In this document: positions 45,978-55,631 of the stretch, piece after piece
Layout: each line of letters starts with the position of its first letter
Numbering within the stretch: the first letter of the stretch is position 1
Assembly (NCBI RefSeq): GCF_002024505.1
Contig: NZ_CP019402.1
Span: 992,001 to 1,056,000, forward strand
Source of the DNA: Plantibacter flavus
GTDB taxonomy: Bacteria; Actinomycetota; Actinomycetes; Actinomycetales; Microbacteriaceae
Length of the DNA: 64,000 nucleotides
Direction of reading: 5' to 3'
Program-made: the position numbers and the translations under genes
Notes under the pieces: generated by a model
Told to the model about the DNA's origin: nothing
What the model saw: the letters and a program-made list of their open reading frames with translations, nothing else
Databases searched by the model: none

Positions 45978-48900
45978 ATGTCGTTCAAACACCCGTGGAG
46001 GCTGTCCGCCTTCGCCGCCCTTGCCGGGCTCGTCGCCGCACCCCTCGTGGCGACACCAGCCGTCGCCTCGACCGACGGCCTCGGCGTCGTCATCAACGAG
46101 GCCTACCTCTCGGGCGGGAGCGCGAACGCGCCCTACCTGAACAAGTTCGTCGAGCTCTACAACCCGAGCGACGCGGCAGTCGACGTCAGCGGCTGGTCGA
46201 TCCAGTACCGCAAGCTCGACGGCGTCGGCGCCTCCTCCACCGTGGTGCCCCTCACCGGCTCCATCGCGGCCGGCGGCTACTACCTCGTGTCGGGCTCCTC
46301 CAACGGTGCCAACGGCGTCGCGCTGCCGACCCCCGACGTCACGAGCACCCTGAGCCCCCAGGGCCAGAACGGAACGCTCGCGCTCGTCGCCTCGACCACA
46401 GCGGTCACGCTCCCGACCGGGTCGGTCACGGGTGACCCCGCCATCGTCGACCTCCTCGGCTACGGCACGTCGAACACCTTCGAGACGGCCGCTTCACCGT
46501 CGCCGTCGGGCAACAGCGTCCCGAAGTCGATCGCGCGCACCGCGTTCGCCGACACCGACAGCAACGCCGCCGACTTCACGCTCAGCGACACCGTCACCCC
46601 GCAGAACAGCGCCGGCGACACCCCGGTCGACCCCGAGCCCACCCCGGAGCCGACCCCGGAACCCACCGACCCGACCACCCCGGTCGAGCCCGGCACGGCG
46701 ACGATCGCCCAGATCCAGGGCACCGGCGCCGCGAGCACGATGGTCGGCCAGACGGTCACCACCACCGGCTTCGTCACCGCGAGCTTCCCGACCGGTGGCT
46801 TCAACGGCTACTACCTGCAGACCGCGGGCACCGGTGGAGCGATCGACCCCGCGACGCACCTCGCGTCCGACGGTGTCTTCGTCTACTCGCCGACCACCGT
46901 CGGTTCCGTCACCGTCGGCCAGTACCTGCAGGTCACCGGCGTCGTGGACGAGTACTACGGCCTGACGCAGCTGAAGGTCACGGACGCGGCCGCCGTCACG
47001 GCACTGGACGCCACCGGCGTCACCGCACCGACCGCCGCGAGTGTCGCCTTCCCGGCGACCGACGAGGAGCGCGAGCGCCTCGAGGGCATGCTGCTCGCCC
47101 CCGCCGGCGACTACACGGTCACCGACAACTACAGCACGAACCGCTACGGCGAGATCGCGCTCGCGGCGTCGACGACGCCGTTCGTCACGCCGACGGTCCT
47201 CGGTAAGCCCGGTTCCGCTGAGGCGCTCGCCGCCGCGGCACGGGTCCCGGCGGAGAAGGTCGTCCTCGACGACGGCGCGACCGTCGACTTCTCGAAGGCG
47301 GAGAACACCGGCACCCCGCTGCCGTACCTCTCGACCACCGCGCCCGTCCGGGTCGGTGCCGCCGTCGACTTCACCGCTCCGGTCGTCTTCGACTTCCGCA
47401 ACAGCAACTGGAAGTTCCAGCCCACGCAGCAGCTGACCGGTGCCAACACGGCGACCGTGCAGCCGGCCACGTTCGAGAACACCCGCTCCACCTCACCTCG
47501 CGGTGTCGGTGGCGACGTGTCCCTCGCGACCTTCAACGTCCTCAACTACTTCGCCACCACCGGCGACTCCCGCACCGGGTGCACCTTCTACACCGACCGT
47601 CAGGGCGGCAAGACCACGGTGAACAACTCCGACGCCTCCGGTTGTGGCGTCCGGGGGGCGGCGACGGCCGAGAGCCTCGCCCGTCAGCAGGCGAAGATCG
47701 TCTCCGCGATCAACGCCCTGGACGCCGACGTCGTCTCGCTCGAGGAGATCCAGAACTCCGCCTCGATCGGGCTCGACCGCGACGACGCCCTCAAGACGCT
47801 GACCGCGGCGCTCAACGCCGATGCCGGCGAGGGCACCTGGACGTTCGTCCCCTCGCCCGCGAAGGTCCCCACGGACGAGGACGTCATCCGCACGGCCTTC
47901 ATCTACAAGTCGGCCACCGTCGAGACCGTCGGTGAATCGCGCATCCTGCTCGACTCGCCCGCGTTCGACAACGCCCGTGAGCCCGACGCGCAGGCGTTCA
48001 AGCCCAAGGGGGCGGACGACGCCGCGACGTTCCTCGTGATCGCCAACCACTTCAAGTCGAAGAGCACCTCGGCAGCGGCCACCGGAGACAACGCCAACAC
48101 CGGGCAGGGCGCCTTCACCGGCGACCGCACGCGTCAGGCCAAGGCCCTCGTGACCTTCGCGGACACGGTCTCGAAGGACGTCGGCACGAAGAAGGTCTTC
48201 CTCGTCGGAGACTTCAACTCCTACGACGCCGAGGACCCGCTGGACGTGCTCCGCGACGCCGGCTACATCAGCCAGGAGGCCAAGACCGGCGAGTACACCT
48301 ACGCGTACGAAGGCGCGGTCGGGTCCCTCGACCACATCTTCGCGTCGCCGGAAGCCGACCAGAGCGTCACCGGTGCCGACGTGTGGAACATCAACTCCGT
48401 CGAGTCGATCGCCCTCGAGTACTCCCGCTACAACGCGAACGTGACCGACTTCAACGTGCCGGACATGTTCCGCTCAAGCGACCACGACCCCGTGATCGTC
48501 GGCATCAGCGCCGACGCGAGCGAGTCCGCGACCGTCAACCTGCTCAACATCAACGACTTCCACGGTCGGATCGACGCCAACACGACGAAGTTCGCGGGCA
48601 CGATCGAGCAGCTCAAGGCTATGTTCGCGCCCGACCAGACGGCGTTCATCTCCGCTGGTGACAACATCGGCGCCTCGCTCTTCGCCTCGTCGGCGCAGCA
48701 GGACCAGCCGACGATCGACGTGCTGAACGCGCTCGGTCTGAAGGCCTCCGCGGTGGGCAACCACGAGTTCGACCAGGGCTACGGCGACCTCGTCGACCGC
48801 GTCATGGCCGACGGGAAGAACGCGGCCTGGCCGTACCTCGGTGCCAACGTCTACGAGAAGGGCACGAAGCAGCCCGCGCTCCAGGAGTACACGATCCTCG

Positions 48901-50891
48901 ACATCGACGGGGTGAAGGTCGCCGTCGTCGGCGCCATCACGCAGGAGACGCCGACGCTCGTGTCGCCCGCCGGCATCGCCGACCTCGACTTCGGTGACCC
49001 GGTCGAGGCCGTGAACCGCGTCGCGGCTCAGCTGACCGACGGCGACGAGTCCAACGGTGAGGCGGACGTCATCGTCGCGGAGTACCACGAGGGTGCTGGA
49101 GCCGGCACGCCGGACGGCGCGACCCTCGAGCAGGAGCTCGCCGAACAGAGCGCCTTCACCGAGATCGTCACCACGACGAGCGCGGACGTCGACGCCATCT
49201 TCACCGGCCACACGCACAAGCAGTACGCGTGGGACGCTCCGATCCCCGGCGTGACCGGCAAGACCCGCCCGGTGCTCCAGACCGGCAGCTACGGCGAGTT
49301 CATCGGTCAGATCACGCTGACCGTCGACCGCGCGTCGGGTGACGTGACCGCCTACACGGCGAAGAACGTCGCACGCACCACGGTGGCGGAGGCCGACCTG
49401 GTCAAGCAGTTCCCCGCGGTCGCGACGGTCAAGACGATCACCGACAAGGCCCTCGCGGTCGCGGCGGAGATCGGCAACCAGAAGATCGGTGAGGCGACGG
49501 CCGACATCACCCGCGCGTTCAACAACGGGGTGAAGGACGACCGCGGCGCCGAGTCGACGCTCGGTGCGCTCGTCGCCGACTCCCTCCGCGCCTCGCTCTC
49601 GAGTGCCGACCGGGGCGGAGCCGACATCGGCATCGTCAACCCGGGCGGCATGCGTGAGGAGATCCTCGCGGGCGACATCACGTACGCCGAGGCGAACGCG
49701 GTGCTGCCGTTCCTCAACAACCTGTGGACGACCTCGCTCACGGGTGCGCAGTTCAAGACCGTGCTCGAGCAGCAGTGGCAGCTCGACGCGGCCGGGAACG
49801 TGCCGTCCCGTCCGTACCTGCAGCTCGGACTGTCGTCGAACGTGCAGTACACGTTCGACCCCACGAAGGCCCAGGGACAGCGCATCACGAGCATCACGGT
49901 GAACGGCGCTCCGATCGACCCGAGCAAGAGCTACCGGATCGGCTCCTTCAGCTTCCTGCTGCAGGGTGGCGACAACTTCCGAGAGTTCGCGAACGGCACG
50001 GACACACGTGACTCCGGTCTCGTCGACCGCGACGCGTGGATCGCCTACCTGACGGCGAACAGCCCGGTGTCCCCGGACTTCGCCCGCCAGAGCGTGCAGG
50101 TCACGAACGCGCCGACCGCAGCGGTCGCCGCAGGGAAGACGGTCTCGTTCGACGTCGCGAAGCTCGACCTCACCTCGACCGGCAGCCCGGTGAACACCTC
50201 GCTGACGATCGAGCTGAACGGCTCGCCGATCGGGACGGCCCCGGTCACCGCGGGGGCCGCGACGGTGTCCTTCACCGTCCCGGCGGGTACCGCTGACGGC
50301 GCGGCGACGGTGCGCCTCACGGCACTCGAGTCGGGGACGACGCTGACGGTGCCGCTCACGGTCGCGACGCCGCCGGTGGTCACGCCGCCGACGCCCGCAC
50401 CGGAGTCCGCGCTCATCCAGGCGCTCAAGGACCTCATCAAGGCGATCACCGACTTCATCATCGGCAAGCTCGCCACGATCCACGTCGGCAAGGAGTACGC
50501 CGGCACCTGGGTGAGCGTCTGGCTGCACTCCGACCCGATCCTCGTCAGCGACGGCCTCGTGCAGGTCGATGCGGACGGCAACGTGCAGGTCACGGTTCCT
50601 GAGGACGCGCCGGTCGGTGCCCACCGACTCGTCGTCCAGGACGCCGACGGCAACGTCATCGGTTGGCAGGACATCGTCGTGCAGGCCGCGGCGGTCGACC
50701 CCGGCACCGACCCGGGCACCCAGCCCGGTGCAGGTGGCGGGAGCGGTTCGGGAACGGCCGGCGGAAGCCAGGACGGCAGCCTGAGCAAGACCGGTGCCGA
50801 GCCGTGGGGGAACGCGGCGCTCGCCGCGCTGCTCCTCGTCGGTGGTCTCGCGCTCGTGATCGCCCGTCGTCGCTCGGCGCAGCAGCTCTAG
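45978..50891 (+). CDS. Surface nuclease / 5'-nucleotidase fusion protein
   Basis: A 1637-residue exported protein (ATG at 45978, GGAG 4 nt upstream). Signal peptide ends near AVAST. A lamin-tail domain follows (INEAYLSGGSANAPYLNKFVELYNPSD, about 35-150), then a Pro/Glu/Thr linker, an OB-like region, and an ExeM/NucH-type endonuclease (LATFNVLNYF, SLEEIQN, VGDFNSYDAEDP, SDHDPVIVG; about 500-845). The metallophosphatase part follows (LLNINDFHGR, SAGDNIG, GNHEFDQGY, FTGHTHK), with a 5'-nucleotidase C domain to about 1355. LSKTG (1602-1606), a hydrophobic helix and RRR end the protein as a wall-sorting-like tail. It probably degrades extracellular DNA/RNA to nucleosides and phosphate. Confidence 0.92.
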   Translation: MSFKHPWRLSAFAALAGLVAAPLVATPAVASTDGLGVVINEAYLSGGSANAPYLNKFVELYNPSDAAVDVSGWSIQYRKLDGVGASSTVVPLTGSIAAGGYYLVSGSSNGANGVALPTPDVTSTLSPQGQNGTLALVASTTAVTLPTGSVTGDPAIVDLLGYGTSNTFETAASPSPSGNSVPKSIARTAFADTDSNAADFTLSDTVTPQNSAGDTPVDPEPTPEPTPEPTDPTTPVEPGTATIAQIQGTGAASTMVGQTVTTTGFVTASFPTGGFNGYYLQTAGTGGAIDPATHLASDGVFVYSPTTVGSVTVGQYLQVTGVVDEYYGLTQLKVTDAAAVTALDATGVTAPTAASVAFPATDEERERLEGMLLAPAGDYTVTDNYSTNRYGEIALAASTTPFVTPTVLGKPGSAEALAAAARVPAEKVVLDDGATVDFSKAENTGTPLPYLSTTAPVRVGAAVDFTAPVVFDFRNSNWKFQPTQQLTGANTATVQPATFENTRSTSPRGVGGDVSLATFNVLNYFATTGDSRTGCTFYTDRQGGKTTVNNSDASGCGVRGAATAESLARQQAKIVSAINALDADVVSLEEIQNSASIGLDRDDALKTLTAALNADAGEGTWTFVPSPAKVPTDEDVIRTAFIYKSATVETVGESRILLDSPAFDNAREPDAQAFKPKGADDAATFLVIANHFKSKSTSAAATGDNANTGQGAFTGDRTRQAKALVTFADTVSKDVGTKKVFLVGDFNSYDAEDPLDVLRDAGYISQEAKTGEYTYAYEGAVGSLDHIFASPEADQSVTGADVWNINSVESIALEYSRYNANVTDFNVPDMFRSSDHDPVIVGISADASESATVNLLNINDFHGRIDANTTKFAGTIEQLKAMFAPDQTAFISAGDNIGASLFASSAQQDQPTIDVLNALGLKASAVGNHEFDQGYGDLVDRVMADGKNAAWPYLGANVYEKGTKQPALQEYTILDIDGVKVAVVGAITQETPTLVSPAGIADLDFGDPVEAVNRVAAQLTDGDESNGEADVIVAEYHEGAGAGTPDGATLEQELAEQSAFTEIVTTTSADVDAIFTGHTHKQYAWDAPIPGVTGKTRPVLQTGSYGEFIGQITLTVDRASGDVTAYTAKNVARTTVAEADLVKQFPAVATVKTITDKALAVAAEIGNQKIGEATADITRAFNNGVKDDRGAESTLGALVADSLRASLSSADRGGADIGIVNPGGMREEILAGDITYAEANAVLPFLNNLWTTSLTGAQFKTVLEQQWQLDAAGNVPSRPYLQLGLSSNVQYTFDPTKAQGQRITSITVNGAPIDPSKSYRIGSFSFLLQGGDNFREFANGTDTRDSGLVDRDAWIAYLTANSPVSPDFARQSVQVTNAPTAAVAAGKTVSFDVAKLDLTSTGSPVNTSLTIELNGSPIGTAPVTAGAATVSFTVPAGTADGAATVRLTALESGTTLTVPLTVATPPVVTPPTPAPESALIQALKDLIKAITDFIIGKLATIHVGKEYAGTWVSVWLHSDPILVSDGLVQVDADGNVQVTVPEDAPVGAHRLVVQDADGNVIGWQDIVVQAAAVDPGTDPGTQPGAGGGSGSGTAGGSQDGSLSKTGAEPWGNAALAALLLVGGLALVIARRRSAQQL

Positions 50892-50989
50892 GCGCTCGCA
50901 CCGCCCAGCACCATCCCGATGCCCCGTCATCGGTCGGACCACGGTCCGCACCGACGGCGGGGCATCGGGCGTTTCCGCGCCACTGCACT

Positions 50990-51001
50990 TAATCTGTGAG
51001 C
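50990..51001 (+). promoter_or_regulatory. Leaderless promoter
   Basis: TAATCT, 6 nt, then ATG at 51002; it rules out the GTG 6 nt upstream as the start. Confidence 0.55.
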
Positions 51002-51667
51002 ATGTCGAGCCTCACGAATCCCCGCGGACCGGAGCGGCCCGCCGTCTACTGGCGACGCAGGCTGATCGTGTTCGGTGTCCTGCTCGCCGTCATCGTCCTG
51101 GTCATCGTGCTCATCGTCCGTCTCGCGTCGGGTCCGGGCGCCGAGAACACGGCTGCGACGTCGACCCCGACGCCCACCGCGACCTCCGCGCCGACGCCGG
51201 CCCCTGGGGCGTCGACGGCCGCGCCGATCGATGAGGCCGCGACCACCGACCCCGGTTCGGCGGCCGCATGCACCGCTGACCAGATCCGCGTCGAGGCCGT
51301 CGTGAACGGGACAAGCTTCGCGGCGGACGAACTCCCGCAGCTCTCGCTCAGCGTGACGAACACCGGCTCGGCCGCGTGCACGATGAACGCCGGTACGAGC
51401 CAGCAGGTGTTCACCGTTTCGAGCGGTGAGGAACCGTACTGGACGTCGACCGACTGCCAGACGGCACCGAGTGACCAGCAGGTGCTCCTCGAGCCGGGGA
51501 AGACGGTCTCGTCGAACCCGCCGATCACCTGGGACCGCACGCGGTCGGCGCCCGACACCTGTGATCAGCAGCGCGACCCGGTGCCCGCCGGCGGCGCCTC
51601 GTACCACCTGAACACCTCGATCGGTGGCTTCGCCTCCGCCGACAGTGCGCAGTTCCTGCTCAACTGA
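51002..51667 (+). CDS. Membrane-anchored extracytoplasmic protein, unknown function
   Basis: A 221-residue protein: a short basic N terminus, one membrane helix (LIVFGVLLAVIVLVIVLIVRLA), a Thr/Pro/Ala spacer and a beta-rich domain with four Cys that may form two disulfides (AACTADQ, AACTMNAG, TDCQTAP, DTCDQQ). Such domains occur in many actinobacterial surface proteins of unknown role. Confidence 0.75.
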   Translation: MSSLTNPRGPERPAVYWRRRLIVFGVLLAVIVLVIVLIVRLASGPGAENTAATSTPTPTATSAPTPAPGASTAAPIDEAATTDPGSAAACTADQIRVEAVVNGTSFAADELPQLSLSVTNTGSAACTMNAGTSQQVFTVSSGEEPYWTSTDCQTAPSDQQVLLEPGKTVSSNPPITWDRTRSAPDTCDQQRDPVPAGGASYHLNTSIGGFASADSAQFLLN

Positions 51668-51684
51668 CCGAACCTGCTCGCCGA

Positions 51685-51753
51685 GCCGTCCCGGTCCCCG
51701 AGCCGCCCTCCCGTTCGCTGAGTCGCCCCCGGTCACTGAGCCTGTCGAAGTGC
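51685..51753. repeat. REP-like repeat copies, inverted orientation
   Basis: GGTCACTGAGCCTGTCGAAG (51731-51750), preceded by two degenerate copies (GGTCCCCGAGCC, TTCGCTGAGTC). Confidence 0.7.
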
Positions 51754-51792
51754 TCGACCCGTGGCCCCGCACCGGCCTGCGACAATGGACGT

Positions 51793-52200
51793 ATGGCGAA
51801 GCAGAAGCGACCCGAGTTCCGTTCCGAGCCCCTGGCCGCGGCCCTCGCCGCCGGCGACATGGTGGCCGTGGCACTCGCGTTGCGGAACGGCCGGTTCGTC
51901 GTCCCGCTCATGAAGCCGGGCAACCCCGACAAGCCGACGGAGACCGGCGAGGTCTGGATGTTCCGTCAGCCTGAGACCGCGAGGCTCGCGCTGCTCCTCT
52001 TCTCCGATGCGAAGAACAAGCCGGCCGCCCTGCCTCCTTACGTCGGTCTGCACGACGGTGTCTGGCTCGCGAGCTTCCTCCGCACCTACGGTGACGACAT
52101 CGAGACGGTGCTCTTCGACGTCGCCGGCCCGCACTCGCTGCAGGCGTCGCCGGAGGAACTGCTGCGGGTGCTCGAGCTCGAGGCGCCGGCCGCCGAATAG
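51793..52200 (+). CDS. SseB-like protein
   Basis: A 135-residue soluble protein. The order FVVPLMKPG, VWMFRQPETARLALLLFSD and a final VLFDVAGPHSLQASPEELLRVLE resembles the SseB N-terminal domain found in many actinobacteria, of unknown activity. GACAAT stands 6 nt before the ATG (near-leaderless). Confidence 0.6.
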   Translation: MAKQKRPEFRSEPLAAALAAGDMVAVALALRNGRFVVPLMKPGNPDKPTETGEVWMFRQPETARLALLLFSDAKNKPAALPPYVGLHDGVWLASFLRTYGDDIETVLFDVAGPHSLQASPEELLRVLELEAPAAE

Positions 52201-52244
52201 CCCGACCCCGACCGCAGGTCGTGCTCTCGGCGGCGTCTGCGGTT

Positions 52245-52323
52245 CACAACTCCTGCACGTCGTCCTCCGAACCCCGGCAGGTCCCGTTCTGGGGCCCTGC
52301 GGGACCAGTCCGCAGGAGTTGTG
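52245..52323. repeat. Nested inverted repeat between convergent genes
   Basis: Perfect outer arms CACAACTCCTGC / GCAGGAGTTGTG (52245-52256 and 52312-52323) enclose a perfect inner pair GGTCCCG / CGGGACC (52280-52286 and 52300-52306). Confidence 0.8.
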
Positions 52324-52371
52324 AGCAGCACGCCCCCGGGCCTGGTTCGTGGAGCAGGCGGGTGGGCGCGC

Positions 52372-53748
52372 TCAGAAGGCGGCGTCGAGTTCGCGTTCGC
52401 GTCGGGCGGGCCGTGCGGCCTCGGCTGCGGTCTTCGCGATGCCCAGCACCGACTTGAGGTCGTTGCTGACGTCGGAGTTGAGCAGCAGCTTGTAGCCGAG
52501 GCGGTTGCCCTCCGAGCCGCGTTGCTTCGCGACGCTCACCGGGCGCACTTCGCCGCTGAGGCTGATCTCGCCGTAGGCCGCGAGGTCGCGGGGGAGGGCG
52601 AGGTCGCGGATGACGGAGACGAGGGCGAGGGCGATCGCGAGGTCGGCCGCCGGTTCGCTGATCTTCACGCCGCCGACGGTCGAGATGTAGACGTCGTGGT
52701 CGGTGAGGTCGTAGGAGTAGCGGCCGTGCAGCACGGCGAGGATCATCGCGACACGTGAGGGATCGACGCCGTTGGTGACGCGACGGGGGTTCGGTGCCTG
52801 CGTCTTGTTGATGAGCGCCTGGACTTCGACGGGGAGTGCACGGCGTCCCTCCATGACGATGGTGACGCAGGTGCCTGCCACGGGTTCGTTCTGGCTGAGG
52901 AACAGGGCGCTGGGGTCGGGGACCTCGGCGATGCCGTCGCCGGCCATCTCGAAGCAGCCGACCTCGTCGGTGGCGCCGAAGCGGTTCTTCTGTGCGCGGA
53001 GGAAGCGGAGCGCGGTGTGGCGGTCGCCTTCGAACTGGCAGACGACGTCGACGAGGTGTTCGAGGAGCCGGGGGCCGGCGATGGACCCGTCTTTCGTGAC
53101 GTGGCCGACGAGCAGGATCGGGAGGTCGCGTTCCTTGGCGATGCGGGTGAGGACGGCAGAGACCTCGCGGACCTGGCCGGGTTGTCCGGCGAGGCCGTCG
53201 GACTGCGAGGAGGAGACGGTCTGGACGGAGTCGACGATGAGGAGCTTGGGCTGCACCTGATCGATGTGGCCGAGGATGGTGGCGAGGTCGGTCTCGGAGG
53301 CGAGGTAGAGGTCGTCGTGAAGCGCGCCGGTGCGTTCGGCACGGAGGCGGACCTGGCTGACCGACTCCTCGGCGCTGACGTAGAGGACGCGGGCGCCGGT
53401 CTTCGCCGCGCGGGATGCGACCTCGAGCAGCAGGGTCGACTTGCCGACGCCCGGCTCGCCGGAGAGGAGGATCGCGGCGCCGGGGACGATGCCGCCGCCG
53501 AGCACCCGGTCGAACTCGGCGATGCCGCTCGACCAGCGTGGTGCTTCGTCGGCGCTGGCCTGGGTGATGGGGCGTGCGGCGCGCTCGTCGGTGGCGCGGA
53601 TGGGCGTCAGCTTGCCGAGGACACCGGTGGGAGCCGAGGCTTCGACGACCGTTCCCCACTGCTGGCATTCGCCGCATCGACCGGCCCACTTGGCGGTGGT
53701 CCAGCCGCATTCGGTGCAGCGGAATGCGGGGGAGGGTGCCTTGGCCAT
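52372..53748 (-). CDS. radA: DNA repair protein RadA
   Basis: A 458-residue RecA-like recombination helicase. N-terminal C4 zinc finger (FRCTECGWTTAKWAGRCGEC), Walker A GEPGVGKST (about 96), the KNRFG motif that marks RadA (about 252), and a C-terminal Lon-protease-like domain. It promotes branch migration of recombination intermediates. Leaderless promoter. Confidence 0.97.
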   Translation of the reverse strand: MAKAPSPAFRCTECGWTTAKWAGRCGECQQWGTVVEASAPTGVLGKLTPIRATDERAARPITQASADEAPRWSSGIAEFDRVLGGGIVPGAAILLSGEPGVGKSTLLLEVASRAAKTGARVLYVSAEESVSQVRLRAERTGALHDDLYLASETDLATILGHIDQVQPKLLIVDSVQTVSSSQSDGLAGQPGQVREVSAVLTRIAKERDLPILLVGHVTKDGSIAGPRLLEHLVDVVCQFEGDRHTALRFLRAQKNRFGATDEVGCFEMAGDGIAEVPDPSALFLSQNEPVAGTCVTIVMEGRRALPVEVQALINKTQAPNPRRVTNGVDPSRVAMILAVLHGRYSYDLTDHDVYISTVGGVKISEPAADLAIALALVSVIRDLALPRDLAAYGEISLSGEVRPVSVAKQRGSEGNRLGYKLLLNSDVSNDLKSVLGIAKTAAEAARPARRERELDAAF

Positions 53749-53760
53749 GCGGCCAGCCTA
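53749..53760 (-). promoter_or_regulatory. Leaderless promoter of radA
   Basis: On the minus strand TAGGCT, 6 nt, then ATG at 53748. Confidence 0.55.
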
Positions 53761-53857
53761 AGCGCGGCCGCCGACACCGCCGGCCCTCCGCGCCGCCTGT
53801 GGATGACCGGCATCGCTCAATTCGCGTCGGCGCTCGTCTTCTATTACACTCGACCCC

Positions 53858-53947
53858 GGTACCGTGTCCGAGCGGCCGAAGGTGCAACTCTCGAAAAGTT
53901 GTGTGCTTGAAAGAGCACCGTGGGTTCAAATCCCACCGGTACCGCCA
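53858..53947 (+). tRNA. tRNA-Ser (CGA)
   Basis: A type II tRNA with a long variable arm. Acceptor GGTACCG / CGGTACC, anticodon loop CTCGAAA (CGA), T-arm GGGTTCAAATCCC. Discriminator G at 53944 and an encoded CCA (53945-53947). A TACACT-like -10 lies just upstream. Confidence 0.95.
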
Positions 53948-53953
53948 CGAAGA

Positions 53954-53997
53954 AGCCCCCTCCATCCCTGAGCAACACCGGGACGGAGGGGGCTTTT
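53954..53997 (+). terminator. Rho-independent terminator of tRNA-Ser
   Basis: Stem AGCCCCCTCC(A)TCCC / GGGA(C)GGAGGGGGCT followed by TTTT. Confidence 0.9.
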
Positions 53998-54043
53998 CGT
54001 CGTCATGCTCGTCATGCCGGTCCGCCGGCGGGCACGGGCGGCA

Positions 54044-54055
54044 TAGCATCGAAGC
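54044..54055 (+). promoter_or_regulatory. Leaderless promoter
   Basis: TAGCAT, 6 nt, then GTG at 54056. Confidence 0.55.
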
Positions 54056-54328
54056 GTGCAGACGGGGGAAGATGCGGAGTTCGAGGTCGAGCCTCGCTGG
54101 AAGGAAGAGGTCGTCTACTGGGAGGGGGCCGAGGGCTTCGTCTTCGACGCCGGGTGGGGCGTGGATCCGCCCGTGCTCTACATCCCGTTCCCAGAAGAGT
54201 GGGACGCCGTCACCGCGCCATGGATGCATGGCCGACGCGATGAGATCGTGGAACGGCTACGTCGACACTCCCGGCACCGGATCGAGGCTGGGCCTTATCC
54301 CGGGTCAGGGCGCCGGGTTACACGCTGA
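54056..54328 (+). CDS. 90-residue hypothetical protein
   Basis: A charged, Trp-rich soluble protein (PRWKEEVVYWEGAEGF, LYIPFPEEWDAV) with a basic C-terminal half. No family recognised. The start is set by a leaderless -10 box. The next 139 bp hold no gene. Confidence 0.6.
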   Translation: MQTGEDAEFEVEPRWKEEVVYWEGAEGFVFDAGWGVDPPVLYIPFPEEWDAVTAPWMHGRRDEIVERLRRHSRHRIEAGPYPGSGRRVTR

Positions 54329-54467
54329 ACGGCCGCGATGGCGGATAGGGCGGCCCGGTCGGCAGGACGACCCCCAGGCACCGACCCCAGAACTGAAGGA
54401 CACGGATTCCCAGCGAAGCCCAGAAACACCTCACCTGAGGTTCAGAACGCCGTCGCACCCTGATGTC

Positions 54468-55433
54468 ATGACCAGATCGCGTGCCTTCGTCGTCCCCCTC
54501 GTCCGTACTGCCGCCGTCCTCGCCGGCGTCTCACTGCTCGCGGGCTGCCAGGCCACCTCGGCAGCCGTGCCCGATCCCTCGTCCTCGGTCTCGCCGGCAC
54601 GGAAGGGAAGTGCCGACGGCGGCTCGACGGGCGACCGCAGCGACTCGAAGACCGAGCAGAAGAACCTCGCCGCCGTGCTCGAGCTCTACACCGACGCCTT
54701 CCCGGACCCCGCCTCCTCGAAGGCGGTGGCCACGACCGACAAGCTGGTCACGGCCGACGCCATCGCGCACGGTTCCGGGCAGAAGTCCGGTCCGAGCGGC
54801 GTCCTGGCCGAGTTCACCGCCGACCGGACGCGGGTCCCGGGCGCGCAGGCGGTCGTGAAGCACACCGCGGCCGACGGCGACCTCGTGGCCGTGCACTACC
54901 AGGTCGCCTCCGACCCGGCCGACGAACGGACGGGCGAGGCCGCCGTCGACCTGTTCCGGGTGCGGGACGGCGCCGTGGTGGAGCGCTGGGCGTTCGATCA
55001 GCCCATCTCGACCGGGACGCCGGCGAGCGGGAACACCAACACGATGTTCAGCGACCTCTACAGCCCCGCGAAGCCCGCTGTCGCGTCGTCGGAGTCGCAA
55101 GAGGAGCAGAACCGGACGTTCGCCGTCAACGCGTATAACACGCTGTTCCGCGACCAGGACGTCTCGATCCTCGACAAAGCGTTCGACCCCGCCTACCTCC
55201 AGCACAACCCGGTCGCACCGAACGGCACGGCAGCGCTCAAGTCGTTCTTCTCGGGATCTGCGACGTTCCCGCCGCAGGAGTCGGTCATCTCGCTGAGCGA
55301 CGGCGACCTCGTCTGGACGTTCTCGCAGAGCGTCGGCGCGAAGGCCGACGACCCCGTTCTGGCGGCGGACATCTTCCGCGTCGACGACAAGCTCATCCGC
55401 GAACACTGGGACGTGGTGCCGACCGCCGGGTGA
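54468..55433 (+). CDS. Lipoprotein with two SnoaL-like (NTF2-fold) domains
   Basis: A 321-residue protein with lipobox LLAGC (Cys near 26). Two repeated halves (about 60-180 and 205-320) show the SnoaL-like pattern: HGSGQKSGPSGVLAEF ... DLFRVRDGAVVERWA, and HNPVAPNGTAALKSFF ... DIFRVDDKLIREHWD. Similar secreted NTF2-fold proteins bind small molecules; the ligand is unknown. The start at 54468 is fixed by the signal peptide; longer in-frame extensions upstream run through tRNA-Ser. Confidence 0.8.
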   Translation: MTRSRAFVVPLVRTAAVLAGVSLLAGCQATSAAVPDPSSSVSPARKGSADGGSTGDRSDSKTEQKNLAAVLELYTDAFPDPASSKAVATTDKLVTADAIAHGSGQKSGPSGVLAEFTADRTRVPGAQAVVKHTAADGDLVAVHYQVASDPADERTGEAAVDLFRVRDGAVVERWAFDQPISTGTPASGNTNTMFSDLYSPAKPAVASSESQEEQNRTFAVNAYNTLFRDQDVSILDKAFDPAYLQHNPVAPNGTAALKSFFSGSATFPPQESVISLSDGDLVWTFSQSVGAKADDPVLAADIFRVDDKLIREHWDVVPTAG

Positions 55434-55631
55434 GTCACTGCAGTGGCGTATCCGGGGTGCGGTCCTCGGGTCGCAACGCGACGTCCCGATGCGGTCGCCC
55501 GCTCGACGTCTGCGCCGATTACCGCACGCTCGGCCTTCCGCTCCACCCCTGGCGGTCTCCGGCGGCACACCGCTAGGGTCGGGAACGGTCCCGATCCGGG
55601 ACCGTCGAACGACGAACGAGAGGTCTGCAGG

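Noticed and set aside
48474..50951. 825-codon frame opposite the nuclease/nucleotidase gene
   Set aside because: Arg/Val/Asp-rich shadow with no motif, fully covered by well-supported domains on the plus strand.
53574..54467. N-terminal extension of the SnoaL-like lipoprotein
   Set aside because: The open frame runs through tRNA-Ser and its terminator; the signal peptide and lipobox fix the start at 54468.
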